A stretch of DNA of 64,000 nt from Selenomonas sp. (GTDB lineage Bacteria > Bacillota > Negativicutes > Selenomonadales > Selenomonadaceae). The notes beneath the pieces are model-generated. The model made no database searches. It had not been told where the DNA came from and was given only the letters and a program-made list of their open reading frames with translations. The stretch covers positions 287,399-351,398 of the forward strand of contig JAKVOG010000002.1 of NCBI GenBank assembly GCA_022482925.1. The letters are read 5' to 3'. Below, in pieces: positions 28,160-37,800 of the stretch; positions within the stretch are counted from its first letter, which is position 1, and every line of letters starts with the position of its first letter. The position numbers were made by a program, and so were the translations under genes.

Positions 28160-31100
28160 ATCATAAAGTCTCCTTTTATAAAATAAGATTATTTTTATGC
28201 GACTCAGCTTGAGCCACTTTGCCGCCAGGTTTTCAAGGGTTATTGCCCCTGATCGTTCCCTCACCTCCTTTCGATGCTTTGCTGTCTGACCTCAGAAGGC
28301 CAGCTGTACGCCAGCCTGGGCAGTCACGCCCTGCTGTTTGCCGGACCAGCCGTTCAGGCCGAGGTCGATGAGCCAGCGGGATTCTGCCGATGGTCTCAGA
28401 TGGCAGCCCAGCTCAAGCATCCCGCTGCTGCCCTTGAGCGATGGAGAGGCTGTACTGAAGCCGTTATAGTGCGCCTGGGCACTGCCGTCGAATTCATACT
28501 GGTAGGCCAGACCTGCATAGAGGGAGGACTGGGCATTGACCTTATGCGTGAACCGGCTGCCCAGACGTATGCGCTGGCTCTCGACTGCATCGAAGTGATA
28601 GGCTTCACCGCTCGACAGGGTCACATCGTCATTGCCGGTGTGGCTGTAGAAATATTTGCCATAGTAGTCCAGCGTGTCGCCACCGGCCAGTTTTTGCAGC
28701 TGGCCTACGCCGGCATGCACGCCCAGATAGCTGGCATCCGTGTCATAGCTCACATGACCGTCACTCGTTCCCGTTGCACCGTCAAGGTCATAGGAGCGAT
28801 AGTCTGCCGTGGTGCGTCCTGCCCGCAGACTGCCCTCATAGTAGAGCCCGTCCGGCTGCATCTGTCTGGCGTAGATGCCGCCGCCGAAATAATGCGAGCT
28901 GCCGTCGCCACGCGTGCCGTCATCAAGATGCGAGGTATAGTTGCCTTTGCCATACTCGACCATCGGACTCAGCAGCAGGGTGCCGGTATGATCCTTCAGC
29001 TCGGCCGCGAATCCCAGCGCCATGCTCTGGCCGTGGATATCCACGTAGGAGCCGCTGTTGGCGCGCAGATTGCTGCCGCTCGCCGCGAATACCGGCGTAT
29101 AGGATCCCGGCGTTGCTCCGGCTGCATCAGCAGCATTCATGGACCAGGTCCCCGCCAGGAAATCTGCCCCGCTGTTGACCTGCGATACGATTCCGGCGGC
29201 AGTCTCGACCAGGCTCTTGGTCTGTGCTTTGAGTGCACCGCCGACTACTTGCAGCTTCAGGTCGTTCGTATCGGCAGCAAGCTTGAGCGTATAGGTTGCA
29301 GATACGCCTTGCTTGAGCGTACCGCCCAGCGTCGTGTCCGAGGTCGTGAGCGTGCCATTGGTCTTGAGCAGGGTCACGGTGTCTCCCCCTTTGAGACTCG
29401 AGGCTCCGGTGGTATCGACATTGACCGTGGTTCCGGTCAGGTCAGTCGCCTCCGTTCCCGTCAAGGTGATGACCGTAGTGCCATCTGCCGTGCTGGCTGG
29501 CAGTATATAGTTGATGGTCGAGAAATTGCTCAGGTTCCCGGCTGTGAGGCCGATGCCCTTGACATTGAGCGTATTGCCGGTGCAGACCGTACCGATGCCG
29601 CCATAGATCGTCCCGCTGACGATGCTGCCCGTCCAGTTGATGATGTTGTCACGGATGATTACGCCAGTGCTCGTCGATTTGCCTCCGTAAACAGCACCGC
29701 AGGAACCGCCATTCAGGTTCACGGTATTGCCTGCGATCGTAGCTGTACCGCTGAACACCCCACTGTTCACATCGATCTCACCACCATAAACAAAACCGAT
29801 GCTGCCTTGGTTCAGGTTCACGGTATTGCCCGTGACTGTGATCGTGCTGGTGGACCCCGTTGTCGTATCAGCTGCCCGACCACCCCAAACCCAGGTGGCA
29901 TGTCCCCCCGTTCAGGTTCACGGTATTGCCCGTGATCGCAACCGTATTGCCGGTACCACCGAGCTGGGCATAGCTGCCAACAATACTGTTGGCTTCGCCG
30001 CCCTCCAACGTCACGGTATTGCTGCTGATCGTGGCTTTGTCGCTGCTGGCCAACCAGCTTTCGCCGCCGGTGATGCTATCGCTAACGGTGCCGGCCTTCA
30101 TGGTCACGGCATTGTTGCTCACCGTCGCTTCAACATTTTTCGAGAACAGTGCATAGCCTCCATAGACGGTGTTATACGATACATTGGCACTATCCAGCTC
30201 CACCGTGTTATCCGTGACATTCGAGTTCCCTGCGTCAGCCTTGCCCCCATACACACGATTCATGGATCCGGCAACTGTTCCTCCCGTGATGGATACCACA
30301 TTATGGCGGCTCGACGACGCCCCGGCAGTAAAACTGCTCACATAGCCACCGGTGATTGCCGTACCCGAAGCGAATGTGCCGCCGGTAATCGTAACTGTAT
30401 TGCCATCGCTTTTGTCCGTCGTACCGGAATCCCCATAACCGCCATAGATGGATGAACCCTTGAACGTCCCTGCCTGGATGGTCACGGTATTCGTGGAAGC
30501 GGTCACGGCAGCCAGCGTATTTCCCTTTGCCTTGCCACCATAGATAGTGCCTGCATAGGATACGTCGGCATCGTTCAGGGTGACCGCATTGCCGGATGCA
30601 TCTACCGTGATCGCTGCGGACGAGGTTTGACTACTTTCCGCATCACCACCACATATATCACCGGCTACGGCCAGCGTACCACCTGTGACCTTGATGCTAT
30701 TGTTCGCAGCAGACACGCTGCCGCCGGACGCACTGATGGCCTCGCCGCCAGTGAGCGCATACAGGCCAGTCGCTGTGCCGCCGCTGATGGACAGAGTATT
30801 CCCGGTGGCCTCAGCGGTATAGCCCGTGGCACTGCCTGCGGTAAGCACGACCCCGCTGCCGCTCAGGGTACCTTTCTCCAGCGAGAGCGTATTCCCCGTG
30901 GCGGTCGCCTTGTCGGTATAGCCGCCATTTACAAAAGCCAGACCGCCATAGAATATATTAGCGGCAATGGCGGCATTGGTATTGAGCGTGATCGTATTAT
31001 TTACAGCTGATGCCGCCCCATTCTGCAAGACACGGCCTGCAACAATCCGGAAAGGGAACGTGCTCGTCGTGATTGTGCCGTCGTTGCTGAACGTCAGTTT

Positions 31101-31253
31101 GTTGTTGCTGGCCGTGCTCTCGGTCCCACTCTCCGCAGCATGGCCGGCGATATAGTTATAATGGAACTATGAATTAAGACAACTTCGAAACTATTTCTTA
31201 ATGTGAATCTCGTGGTATACTGGAGGCGATCAATGAAAAAGGAGATAATCATC

Positions 31254-31601
31254 ATGTCACGCACGCGCCGTCATTTCACGTCGAAATTCAAATCCGATCG
31301 CGTCATCGAGCTGCTCAAGGGTGAGAAAGACCTCAACACGCTGGCGGCTGAGAACGAAATCCTGCCGAACCTCTTGCGGAACTGGAAGAACGAGTTTCTC
31401 AGCAAGGCAAGCATCATATTCGATGATTCCAGAGAGGACAACCTCAATCAAAAACTCGAGACCGAGCGGAAGGAGAAAGCCTCCTATGCCCGCAAAGTTG
31501 GCCAACTCACCATGCAGGTGGATTGGTTGAAAAAAAAATCTGAGGAAATTCTTGGACCGGACTACGAGAAACAGTATTCTCCAAAACCTTTCGAGGAGTG
31601 A
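31254..31601 (+). CDS. IS3-family transposase OrfA
   Basis: A 115-residue helix-turn-helix protein (SRTRRHFTSKFKSDRVIELLKGEKDLNTLAAENEI) with a C-terminal leucine-zipper-like coil (QLTMQVDWLKKKSEEIL). It binds the ends of the element. AAGGAG lies 9 bases before ATG 31254; an earlier ATG at 31233 is possible. The frame passes through a run of nine A residues (31530-31538) and ends inside orfB. Confidence 0.88.
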   Translation: MSRTRRHFTSKFKSDRVIELLKGEKDLNTLAAENEILPNLLRNWKNEFLSKASIIFDDSREDNLNQKLETERKEKASYARKVGQLTMQVDWLKKKSEEILGPDYEKQYSPKPFEE

Positions 31602-32430
31602 GTGCAAGGAGCTTTCCCTTCGGAAAGCAGCGAAGCTGCTCGGCGTCAACCGCACAAGCCAATACTACCACCCCAAAGAGAACACTCCATCAGATGAAGA
31701 GCTGGAATGCAAGCGCATCATCGATCGTTTCCACACGGACAATCCTGCCTGGGGCGCAAGGCAGCTGGCCTCGCAGCTGCAGCGCCTCGGGCATCAGGCC
31801 GGACGACGCAAGACAGCTCGCTATATGCGCGAGATGGGCATCGACGTCATCTATCCGAAGATGAACCTTTCCAAGCGGCAGCAACAAGCGCAGGTGATGC
31901 CCTACCTGCTGAAGCATGTGGATATTCAGCAGCCTAACCAGGCATGGTCCATCGACATCACCTACATTCCCCTGGAGCACGGTTTCGTTTATCTGACAGC
32001 CATCATCGACTGGTACAGCCGCTGCATTGTTGGCTGGGAGGTGGACGATACCCTGGACACCCGGATGGTCATTGCCGCCGTAAGGAAGGCTCTCCGTATA
32101 GCAAAGCCGCAGATTCTCAACTCCGACCAAGGATGCCAGTTCACCAGCAAGGAGTACAAGGCTTTCCTCAAGGAACACAAGATCCGCCAGAGCATGGATG
32201 GCAAGAGCCGCTGGGCCGACAACATCAAGATTGAGCGGTGGTTTCGGACATTCAAGTATGAGGAAGCCTATCTCACGCAGTACCGCAACATCCGGGAGGC
32301 TCGCAAGGCCATCCGCAACTACATCAACGTGTATAACTTCCAGCGCTGCCACTCAGCCATCGGGAACGTCCCGCCAGCAGAGCGCTACTTCCCGGCACTG
32401 CTGCTCAATGCTGCAATGTCTGCTGCCTGA
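31552..32430 (+). CDS. IS3-family transposase OrfB (DDE integrase domain)
   Basis: Integrase-like transposase with the rve catalytic domain: first Asp in WSIDITYIPLEHG, second in ILNSDQGCQFTS, Glu in ADNIKIERWFRTFK. The HTH_21 region (HTDNPAWGARQLASQLQRLG) precedes it. It overlaps orfA by ~50 bases and is in the +1 frame relative to it. No ATG or GTG stands at the start of the recognisable domain, so expression as a fusion is likely. IS3 elements usually use -1 shifting, so either the A9 run length is miscalled or slippage differs. Start coordinate is approximate. Confidence 0.85.
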   Translation: MDRTTRNSILQNLSRSECKELSLRKAAKLLGVNRTSQYYHPKENTPSDEELECKRIIDRFHTDNPAWGARQLASQLQRLGHQAGRRKTARYMREMGIDVIYPKMNLSKRQQQAQVMPYLLKHVDIQQPNQAWSIDITYIPLEHGFVYLTAIIDWYSRCIVGWEVDDTLDTRMVIAAVRKALRIAKPQILNSDQGCQFTSKEYKAFLKEHKIRQSMDGKSRWADNIKIERWFRTFKYEEAYLTQYRNIREARKAIRNYINVYNFQRCHSAIGNVPPAERYFPALLLNAAMSAA

Positions 32431-32777
32431 TACATTTAGAAATTTATCGATTTTGGTCTTGACAAGCGTGCCACTATAGTAGCCCTCGCTATTGACGGTG
32501 ATCGTGTTGCCAGCATCGTCCTTGTTCACATCTGTGATCGTCACCGTGTTGTCCGAAGCCGATGCCTCAGCCGCTGGCATGGTCAGCATCCCCGCTGCCA
32601 TCCAGGTGCCACTGCCCAGTACAAAAGCCGCCGCCAGTTTCCCCGCCAGCCGTTTCTGCTGTTTCTTCGTCATCGTTCCGGTTCTGTTCGTCCTGATTTT
32701 CATCCTGAATATCCTCCTGATTCTCTAAGCTTTATTCTCATGAATATCTTTTGCATCCATGAAATACAAATACAAAA

Positions 32778-32828
32778 GAGCTGGCGCTGCAATCGTACGG
32801 TTTTTCGCACGATCAGCAGCGTCAGCTC
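32778..32828 (-). other. leader hairpin, copy A
   Basis: GAGCTGGCGCTGCAATCGTACG pairs with CGCACGATCAGCAGCGTCAGCTC with a few mismatches around a U-rich/A-rich loop. In the transcript it would form a ~50-nt hairpin within the first bases of the 5' leader, ~75 bases before the autotransporter start codon. Possible roles: mRNA stability or protein/RNA binding. Confidence 0.7.
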
Positions 32829-32841
32829 ACTTTCGCTTTTC

Positions 32842-32869
32842 ATTATGGACTTTTCACCGGAAAAAGCAA
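32842..32869 (-). promoter_or_regulatory. predicted promoter of the autotransporter gene
   Basis: Minus-strand TTGCTT (-35) and CATAAT (-10), 16 bases apart, 8 bases below the nearest phased repeat. Same sequence as the tpsA promoter at 40673-40700. Confidence 0.55.
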
Positions 32870-32877
32870 CCCTTTCT

Positions 32878-32929
32878 GCAAAAGTGGTCGGTTTTTTTGC
32901 AAAAGTGGTCGTTTTTTTCGCTAAATTGG
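32878..32929 (-). promoter_or_regulatory. three 21-bp-phased direct repeats, probable activator site (copy A)
   Basis: Read on the minus strand: CCAATTTAGC, CCACTTTTGC, CCACTTTTGC, starting exactly 21 bases apart and separated by A7 tracts. Direct repeats two helical turns apart just above a -35 are the usual pattern for LytTR-type activators. Confidence 0.55.
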
Positions 32930-32988
32930 GGCTTGACAAACCAATATTGGTTCGATCATTGACCTGCAAAAGATCATGAGCCATCATC

Positions 32989-33036
32989 AAAAAATCCCCC
33001 AAAGTTGCCGGTTTAGGCTGACCTGGGGGATTTTTT
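32989..33036 (-). terminator. terminator of the tpsA-tpsB transcript
   Basis: Outer stem AAAAAATCCCCC / GGGGGATTTTTT, 12 perfect pairs, ends in a T-run on the minus strand 43 bases after the tpsB stop. It insulates the autotransporter promoter from tpsB read-through. Confidence 0.8.
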
Positions 33037-33078
33037 GTTTCTACGACTTAATGCACGGTCAGGTTTTGTCTAAAAAAC

Positions 33079-34734
33079 TTACCAGACTTTCCCCAGCATG
33101 AACCACATGCGGGCTTTGGATCTTGCCTCATTGCTGGCGTTCTCACAGAGACCGATACGGCGGGCATAGTCGAAGCGGGCGAACCAGTTGCCCGGCTGGC
33201 TGTAGCTGATTCCCAGTCCCCAGCCTTTGAGCGTCTCACCGCCGCTTTCACCGTCACGCGATAGCTTTACATGGCCGCCGTCCAGATAGCTGCTCAGGAC
33301 AAGTCCCGGTACATGCGTATGGTAGCGCAGTTCCATGGTTCCCTGCCAGCCTTCGTCGCCGGAGCCTTCGCCCTGCGGATAGGCTCTTACGGCATTGGCT
33401 CCTCCCAGATAGATTTCCTCCGAGCTGTCCAGGTTTCGGCTGGCTTTCTGTTCCTGCAGCTTTACCTGCAGATCCCAGTCACGGCCGAGCGGCTGCTGCC
33501 CATTCAGACTCAGGACGCCTTTCGTGAACTGTCCTGCCGTATGGCTGTAACTTTCCAGAGTGCGGGCATAGTCCGAGTCCATCATCAGGCTGCCCATGCT
33601 GGCCGTGATATCGTAGGCCCAGCTGCTCTGTCCCAGACGCTGGCGTCCGTTCACACCGGCATGGAATACATGGCTGTGCTTCTTGGCGGACAGGCCATAC
33701 TGGTCCAGATCGTCGCGGAGGTCGTGATAGTCGTAGCCATAGCTGATCGACTGGCTGCTGCTGGCGGTCTGCCAGAGTGGGCTGGTGCCATAGACGCTGA
33801 CCGTATTGGCCTTGCCTTTGGCGCCGATTGCCTTCAGGGTGCCACCCAGCTCATAATCCATCCGGCTTACGCTCAGGCCTGCCCTGGTACCGGCATGGCC
33901 GACGGCTTTCTCGTAGCCGATGTTGTAGTTGCGCAGGTCATGGTTCGAGAGCAGTCCGCCGATGTGCAGGCTGTCGCCATGCAGGTCGAGGTCAGACCAG
34001 GTCCCCTGCAGGCCGTAGCGGTAGCGGCCGGAGCTTTTGCTGCCGTAGTTCTCGCTGTACAGGATATAGCTGGCCTGCTTCCCGTCCTTGACCCGGACGG
34101 TGATGTCACTGGTGCCGACGATCTTGCCAGGGCTCAGCATCCCCGCTGCCTGGACACCGCCAAGATTGCTGATGTTGTAGAGGGCTGTTTCCAGGTTCTT
34201 GGACTGGATGATATCTCCGGTCTTCAGTCCGTGGAGGCAGCCGTCCACGAGATGCTGGCTCAGCTTACTCTGATTCTCGACGCGGATCTCACCATAGCGG
34301 CCCGGGAGGATCTTCACCGTCAGTATGCCCTGCCCGCTTTTCTGCGGAGGCAGGTAGGCGGCGGCTGCCGGATAGCCGTGCTGGCGGCAGTACAGCGTGA
34401 CCCGCTGGACGGCTTCGCCCAGTTCTTTTTCCGTGATCTCGTGACCAAGGAATCCTCTGGTCTGCTGCTCCAGCCGGGCTTCGCTGAGGTCAAGGCCGCT
34501 GGCATCTACCTGGATCTTCTGCAGGGTAAACCGGGCCTTGATGGCTGGTGCTGCGGGCTGGGCCTGATCGTTCTCCAGATTGGCCGCCGGCTGCTCCGGC
34601 AGGGATGGGGTGTGGGTCGATGGCAGAGATGGTGCCGCCAGGACACTGCCCGGCAGTGCCAGCAGTATCGTTCCCAGCAGCAGGCTGTTTCTGCGTATCC
34701 TTTTCGAGAGTCTATTCTTATCCATTGCGTTCAT
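33079..34734 (-). CDS. TpsB outer-membrane transporter (ShlB/FhaC/HecB family)
   Basis: Omp85-related pore that carries its TpsA partner across the outer membrane. About 551 residues: signal peptide (RRNSLLLGTILLALPGSVLAAP), a Pro-rich linker, POTRA domains (FTLQKIQVDASGLDLSEARL; GILTVKILPGRYGEIRVEN), then a 16-strand barrel with the family motif EIYLGGANAVRAYPQGEGSGDEG and an aromatic C-terminus (MWFMLGKVW). ATG 34734 follows AAAGGAGC by 11 bases; I prefer it to a start 13 codons upstream. It lies 67 bases after tpsA, so the pair is one operon. Confidence 0.93.
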   Translation of the reverse strand: MNAMDKNRLSKRIRRNSLLLGTILLALPGSVLAAPSLPSTHTPSLPEQPAANLENDQAQPAAPAIKARFTLQKIQVDASGLDLSEARLEQQTRGFLGHEITEKELGEAVQRVTLYCRQHGYPAAAAYLPPQKSGQGILTVKILPGRYGEIRVENQSKLSQHLVDGCLHGLKTGDIIQSKNLETALYNISNLGGVQAAGMLSPGKIVGTSDITVRVKDGKQASYILYSENYGSKSSGRYRYGLQGTWSDLDLHGDSLHIGGLLSNHDLRNYNIGYEKAVGHAGTRAGLSVSRMDYELGGTLKAIGAKGKANTVSVYGTSPLWQTASSSQSISYGYDYHDLRDDLDQYGLSAKKHSHVFHAGVNGRQRLGQSSWAYDITASMGSLMMDSDYARTLESYSHTAGQFTKGVLSLNGQQPLGRDWDLQVKLQEQKASRNLDSSEEIYLGGANAVRAYPQGEGSGDEGWQGTMELRYHTHVPGLVLSSYLDGGHVKLSRDGESGGETLKGWGLGISYSQPGNWFARFDYARRIGLCENASNEARSKARMWFMLGKVW

Positions 34735-34801
34735 TGTATGTTTTAGCTCCTTTATCTCGCATGTATCTCGCATGATTTATTGTATTTACCGGATTATCTC
34801 A

Positions 34802-37800
34802 TTACTCAGTCAATGTCCAGCCATCCCAGAGATCTTTTGTGGTGGTACCAGAGCTGCTGCCAATGGACAGACCGCCCGGCAGGCTGATGCCGCCATTCGT
34901 CAGTTCAAGGTAGAGCGGTGAACGATACCAGGCCGCTGCCTCCTGCGGCATGCCCGGCAGCTGCGGGTAACCGGCGCTCATCGGCTCGATACGGAACGGC
35001 AGTCCGCTCATGGCCGAGCGCTCGACACCGTGGTACCAGCCATTCAATGCGATATCCTGTGGACGATCTGCCCGGAAATCATTTTCGCCCGGTACGCCTT
35101 TCTTCAGGATACTTCCATAACCGGACAAGACCAGATTGGCCGGCAGCGCATAGTTTGCACCGTCTGTTCCGGTCAGCTGGAAATTCTGGAAGGATACTTT
35201 CTTATTATCCCCTACGATTGCATCTTCATAATGTCCTTCACCCGATAAGAGTACGACATCACCGCTGAGAACATCCGTGCCCAGCTGATAGTGATTCCCC
35301 AGATCGGCCGCGTTTGTAGTATCATCCGTTTTGTCGATGGTACCAACAAGTTTTATGGTCTGGATGGTCTTCGGCGTGATCTTGCCTGTGCCGCTGATGC
35401 TGGTCGAGGCCAGCGTATAGTTGCCTGCGTCCGAACCGGCCAGCTGGAGGCCGCTGTATTGAACGGTGGAAGCCTCTTTCACATTTTTGCTATTATAGAT
35501 GCCCGTCTGTTTCTGTGAAGCTTCGCTCAGATTGACGGTATCGCCCGTTAGGACATCATCCAATACATAGTGACTCCCAAACGCATCGGCCTGAGTCGTG
35601 CCGTCGTAGATCTTGGTGACGGTGTCGCTCAGACTGGCGGTGATGGTCTTCGGCGTGATCGTGCCTGCACCCGTAAGTGAGGTCACCTCGCCGAGCGTGT
35701 AGTTTTTGTTGTCCAGTGACAGGTCGCCATAGGTAACGGTATTCGCCCCGTTTACATTCTGGCTGTTGTAAGTACCAGCCGCAGAGGTCAAGGTCGCTTT
35801 ATCTGTCCCGACAAACCCGGTGAGCTGATAATTGCTGCCAAGTGCCGCAGCATCCTTTGTGCCGTCATAGACCTTGGTGACACTGCCGGTTACCTGAGCC
35901 GCGAGGGTTTTCGGCGTGATCTTGCCTGTACCCGTAAATGAGGTCACGGTATCCGCCAGCTGGTAGTTGCCATTATCCAGCTTCAGGTTGGTATAGGTGA
36001 CATTTTTAGCGTCCATGACGTTCTGGCTGTCATAGCTGCCAGTGGCTGTCAGATGGATTGTATCGCCGGACACGATATCATTTGTGCCAAAGGCATAGTT
36101 CGACCCGAGCGCCGAGGAAGCATTGCCATCGTATACCTTGTCCAGCCCCGTCGTCTTCGTGAGCGTGGCCGTGATGGTCTTTGGCGTGATCGTGCCTGCG
36201 CCGGTAAGTGAGGTCACTTCGCCGAGCGTGTAGTTTTTGTTGTCCAGTGACAGGCCGCCATAGGTAACGGTATTTGCTCCGTTTACCGCATTGCTGTTAT
36301 AAGTACCAGCCGCGGAGGTCAGCGTCGCACTGTCCTGTCCAATGAACCCGGTGAGCTGATAATTGCTACCGAGTTTATCCGCATCCGTCGTGCCGTCATA
36401 GGTCTTGGTGACACTGCCGGTGACCGCAGCCGTGATGGTTTTCGGCGTGATCGCGCCTGTGCCCGTAAATGAGGTCACGGTATCCGCCAGCTGGTAGTTG
36501 CCGTTATCCAGCTTCAGGTTGGTGTAGGTGACATTTTTAGCGTCCGTGACGTTCTTGCTGTCATAGCTGCCAGTTGCTGACAGGTTGACCGTATCGCCGG
36601 ACACGATATCGTTTGTGCCAAAGGCATAGTTCGTCCCGAGTGCCGAGGAAGCATTGCCATCGTATACCTTGTCCAGCCCCGTCGTCTTTGTGAGCGTGGC
36701 GGTGATAGTCTTCGGCGTGATCGTGCCTGTGCCAGTAAGCGAGGTCACGCCCAGCTGATAGTTGCCATTATCCAGCTTCAGACCGCTGAAGGTAACATTT
36801 TGAGCCCCCGCGTTCTTGCTGTCATAGCTGCCAGATGCTGTCAGATGGACCGTATCGCCGGACACGATATCGGTTGCGCCAAAGGCATAGTTTGTCCCGA
36901 GCGCCGATGAAGCATTACCATCATAGATCTTGTCCAGCCCCGTCGTCTTCGTGAGCGTGGCGGTGATGGTCTTCGGTGTAATCTTGCCTGTGCCCGTAAG
37001 AGAGGTCACGCCCAGCTGGTAGTTGTCATTATCCAGCTTCAGACCGCTGAAGGTAACATTTTGAGCCCCCGCGTTCAGGCTGTCATAGCTGCCAGTGGCT
37101 GTCAGATGGACCGCATCGCCGGACACGATATCGGTTGTGCCAAAGGCATAGTTCGTACCGAGTACCGATGAAGCATTGCCATCGTAGACCTTGTCCAGCC
37201 CGGTCGTATTCGTGAGCGTGGCGGTGATTGTTTTCGGCGTAATCTTGCCTGTGCCCGTAAATGAGGTTATGGTATCGGCCAGCTGGTAGTTTCCATTATC
37301 CAGCTTCAGGTTGTTATAGGTGACATTTCTATCTCCTGCGTTCTGACTGTCATAGTTGCCAGTTGCGGTCAGATGGATTGTATCGCCGGACACGATATCG
37401 TTTGTGCCAAAGGCATAGTTCGTGCCGAGTGCCGATGAAGCATTGCCATCATAGACTTTATCCAGTCCCGTTGTCTTCGTGAGCGTAGCGGTGATGGTCT
37501 TCGGTGTGATCGTCCCCATGCCGGTAAGCGAGGTCGCGGTACTTGCCAGCTGGTAGTTGCCATTATCCAGCTTCAGGTTGGTGTAGGTGACATTTTGAAG
37601 TCCCGCGTTCTTGCTGTCATAGTTGCCAGTGGCTGTCAGATGGACCGTATCATTTGATAGGACATCGTTCAAATCATAGTTCGTCCCGATGTCTGACGAG
37701 GTACTGCCGTCGTAGACCTTATTCAGCTCCTTCACCCAGTGGAGCGAAGCGGTGATGGTCTTCGCCGTGATCGTGCCTGCACCGGTAATCGAGGTTACAC

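Larger units (their letters stand above)
31161..32474 (+). mobile_element. IS3-family insertion sequence, 1314 bp
   Basis: Inserted in the autotransporter gene, opposite in direction. Flanked by the 4-bp direct repeat TATA (31157-31160 and 32475-32478). Imperfect terminal inverted repeats can be aligned: ATGGAACTATGAATTAAGAC at the left and GTGGCACGCTTGTCAAGAC at the right end read inward. Encodes OrfA and OrfB. Size, two-frame layout and 4-bp target duplication are typical of IS3. Confidence 0.88.
28292..32703 (-). pseudogene. autotransporter (type Va) gene split by an IS3-family element
   Basis: Without the insertion it would encode ~1030 residues: a signal region (KRLAGKLAAAFVLGSGTWMAAG ending PAAEA), a beta-helix passenger of many G-N-T-V-x-L-x-G-G repeats with IYGG turns, and a C-terminal beta-barrel of ~280 residues ending GVTAQAGVQLAF. 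The IS at 31161-32474 separates codons ~75 and 76. Joining the flanks through one copy of the TATA duplication restores EGYYNYIAGH in frame. A second break at 29904-29909 is one extra G in a run of six (minus strand); five would give NGGHATWVWGGRA. AGGAGG lies 9 bases before the start. Promoter and leader are the 169-bp repeat. Confidence 0.85.
32773..32941 (-). repeat. 169-bp surface-gene promoter/leader repeat, copy A
   Basis: Identical over 169 bases to 40604-40772. It lies upstream of the autotransporter gene, in the same orientation and at nearly the same distance from the start codon as copy B has from tpsA. It holds the phased direct repeats, a promoter and a leader hairpin. Identity stops sharply at both ends. 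Confidence 0.95.

Noticed and set aside
28205..28230. Half-site GCCACTTTGCC above the OMP gene, similar to the phased repeats.
   Set aside because: Single, imperfect and in the opposite orientation to the gene; no 21-bp partner. Not enough to place the OMP in the regulon.
28274..29935. Long open frame on the plus strand opposite the autotransporter (also 33271-34746 opposite tpsB).
   Set aside because: They mirror genes with strong domain evidence on the minus strand, have repetitive low-information translations and no ribosome sites. They are antisense shadows of GC-rich coding DNA.
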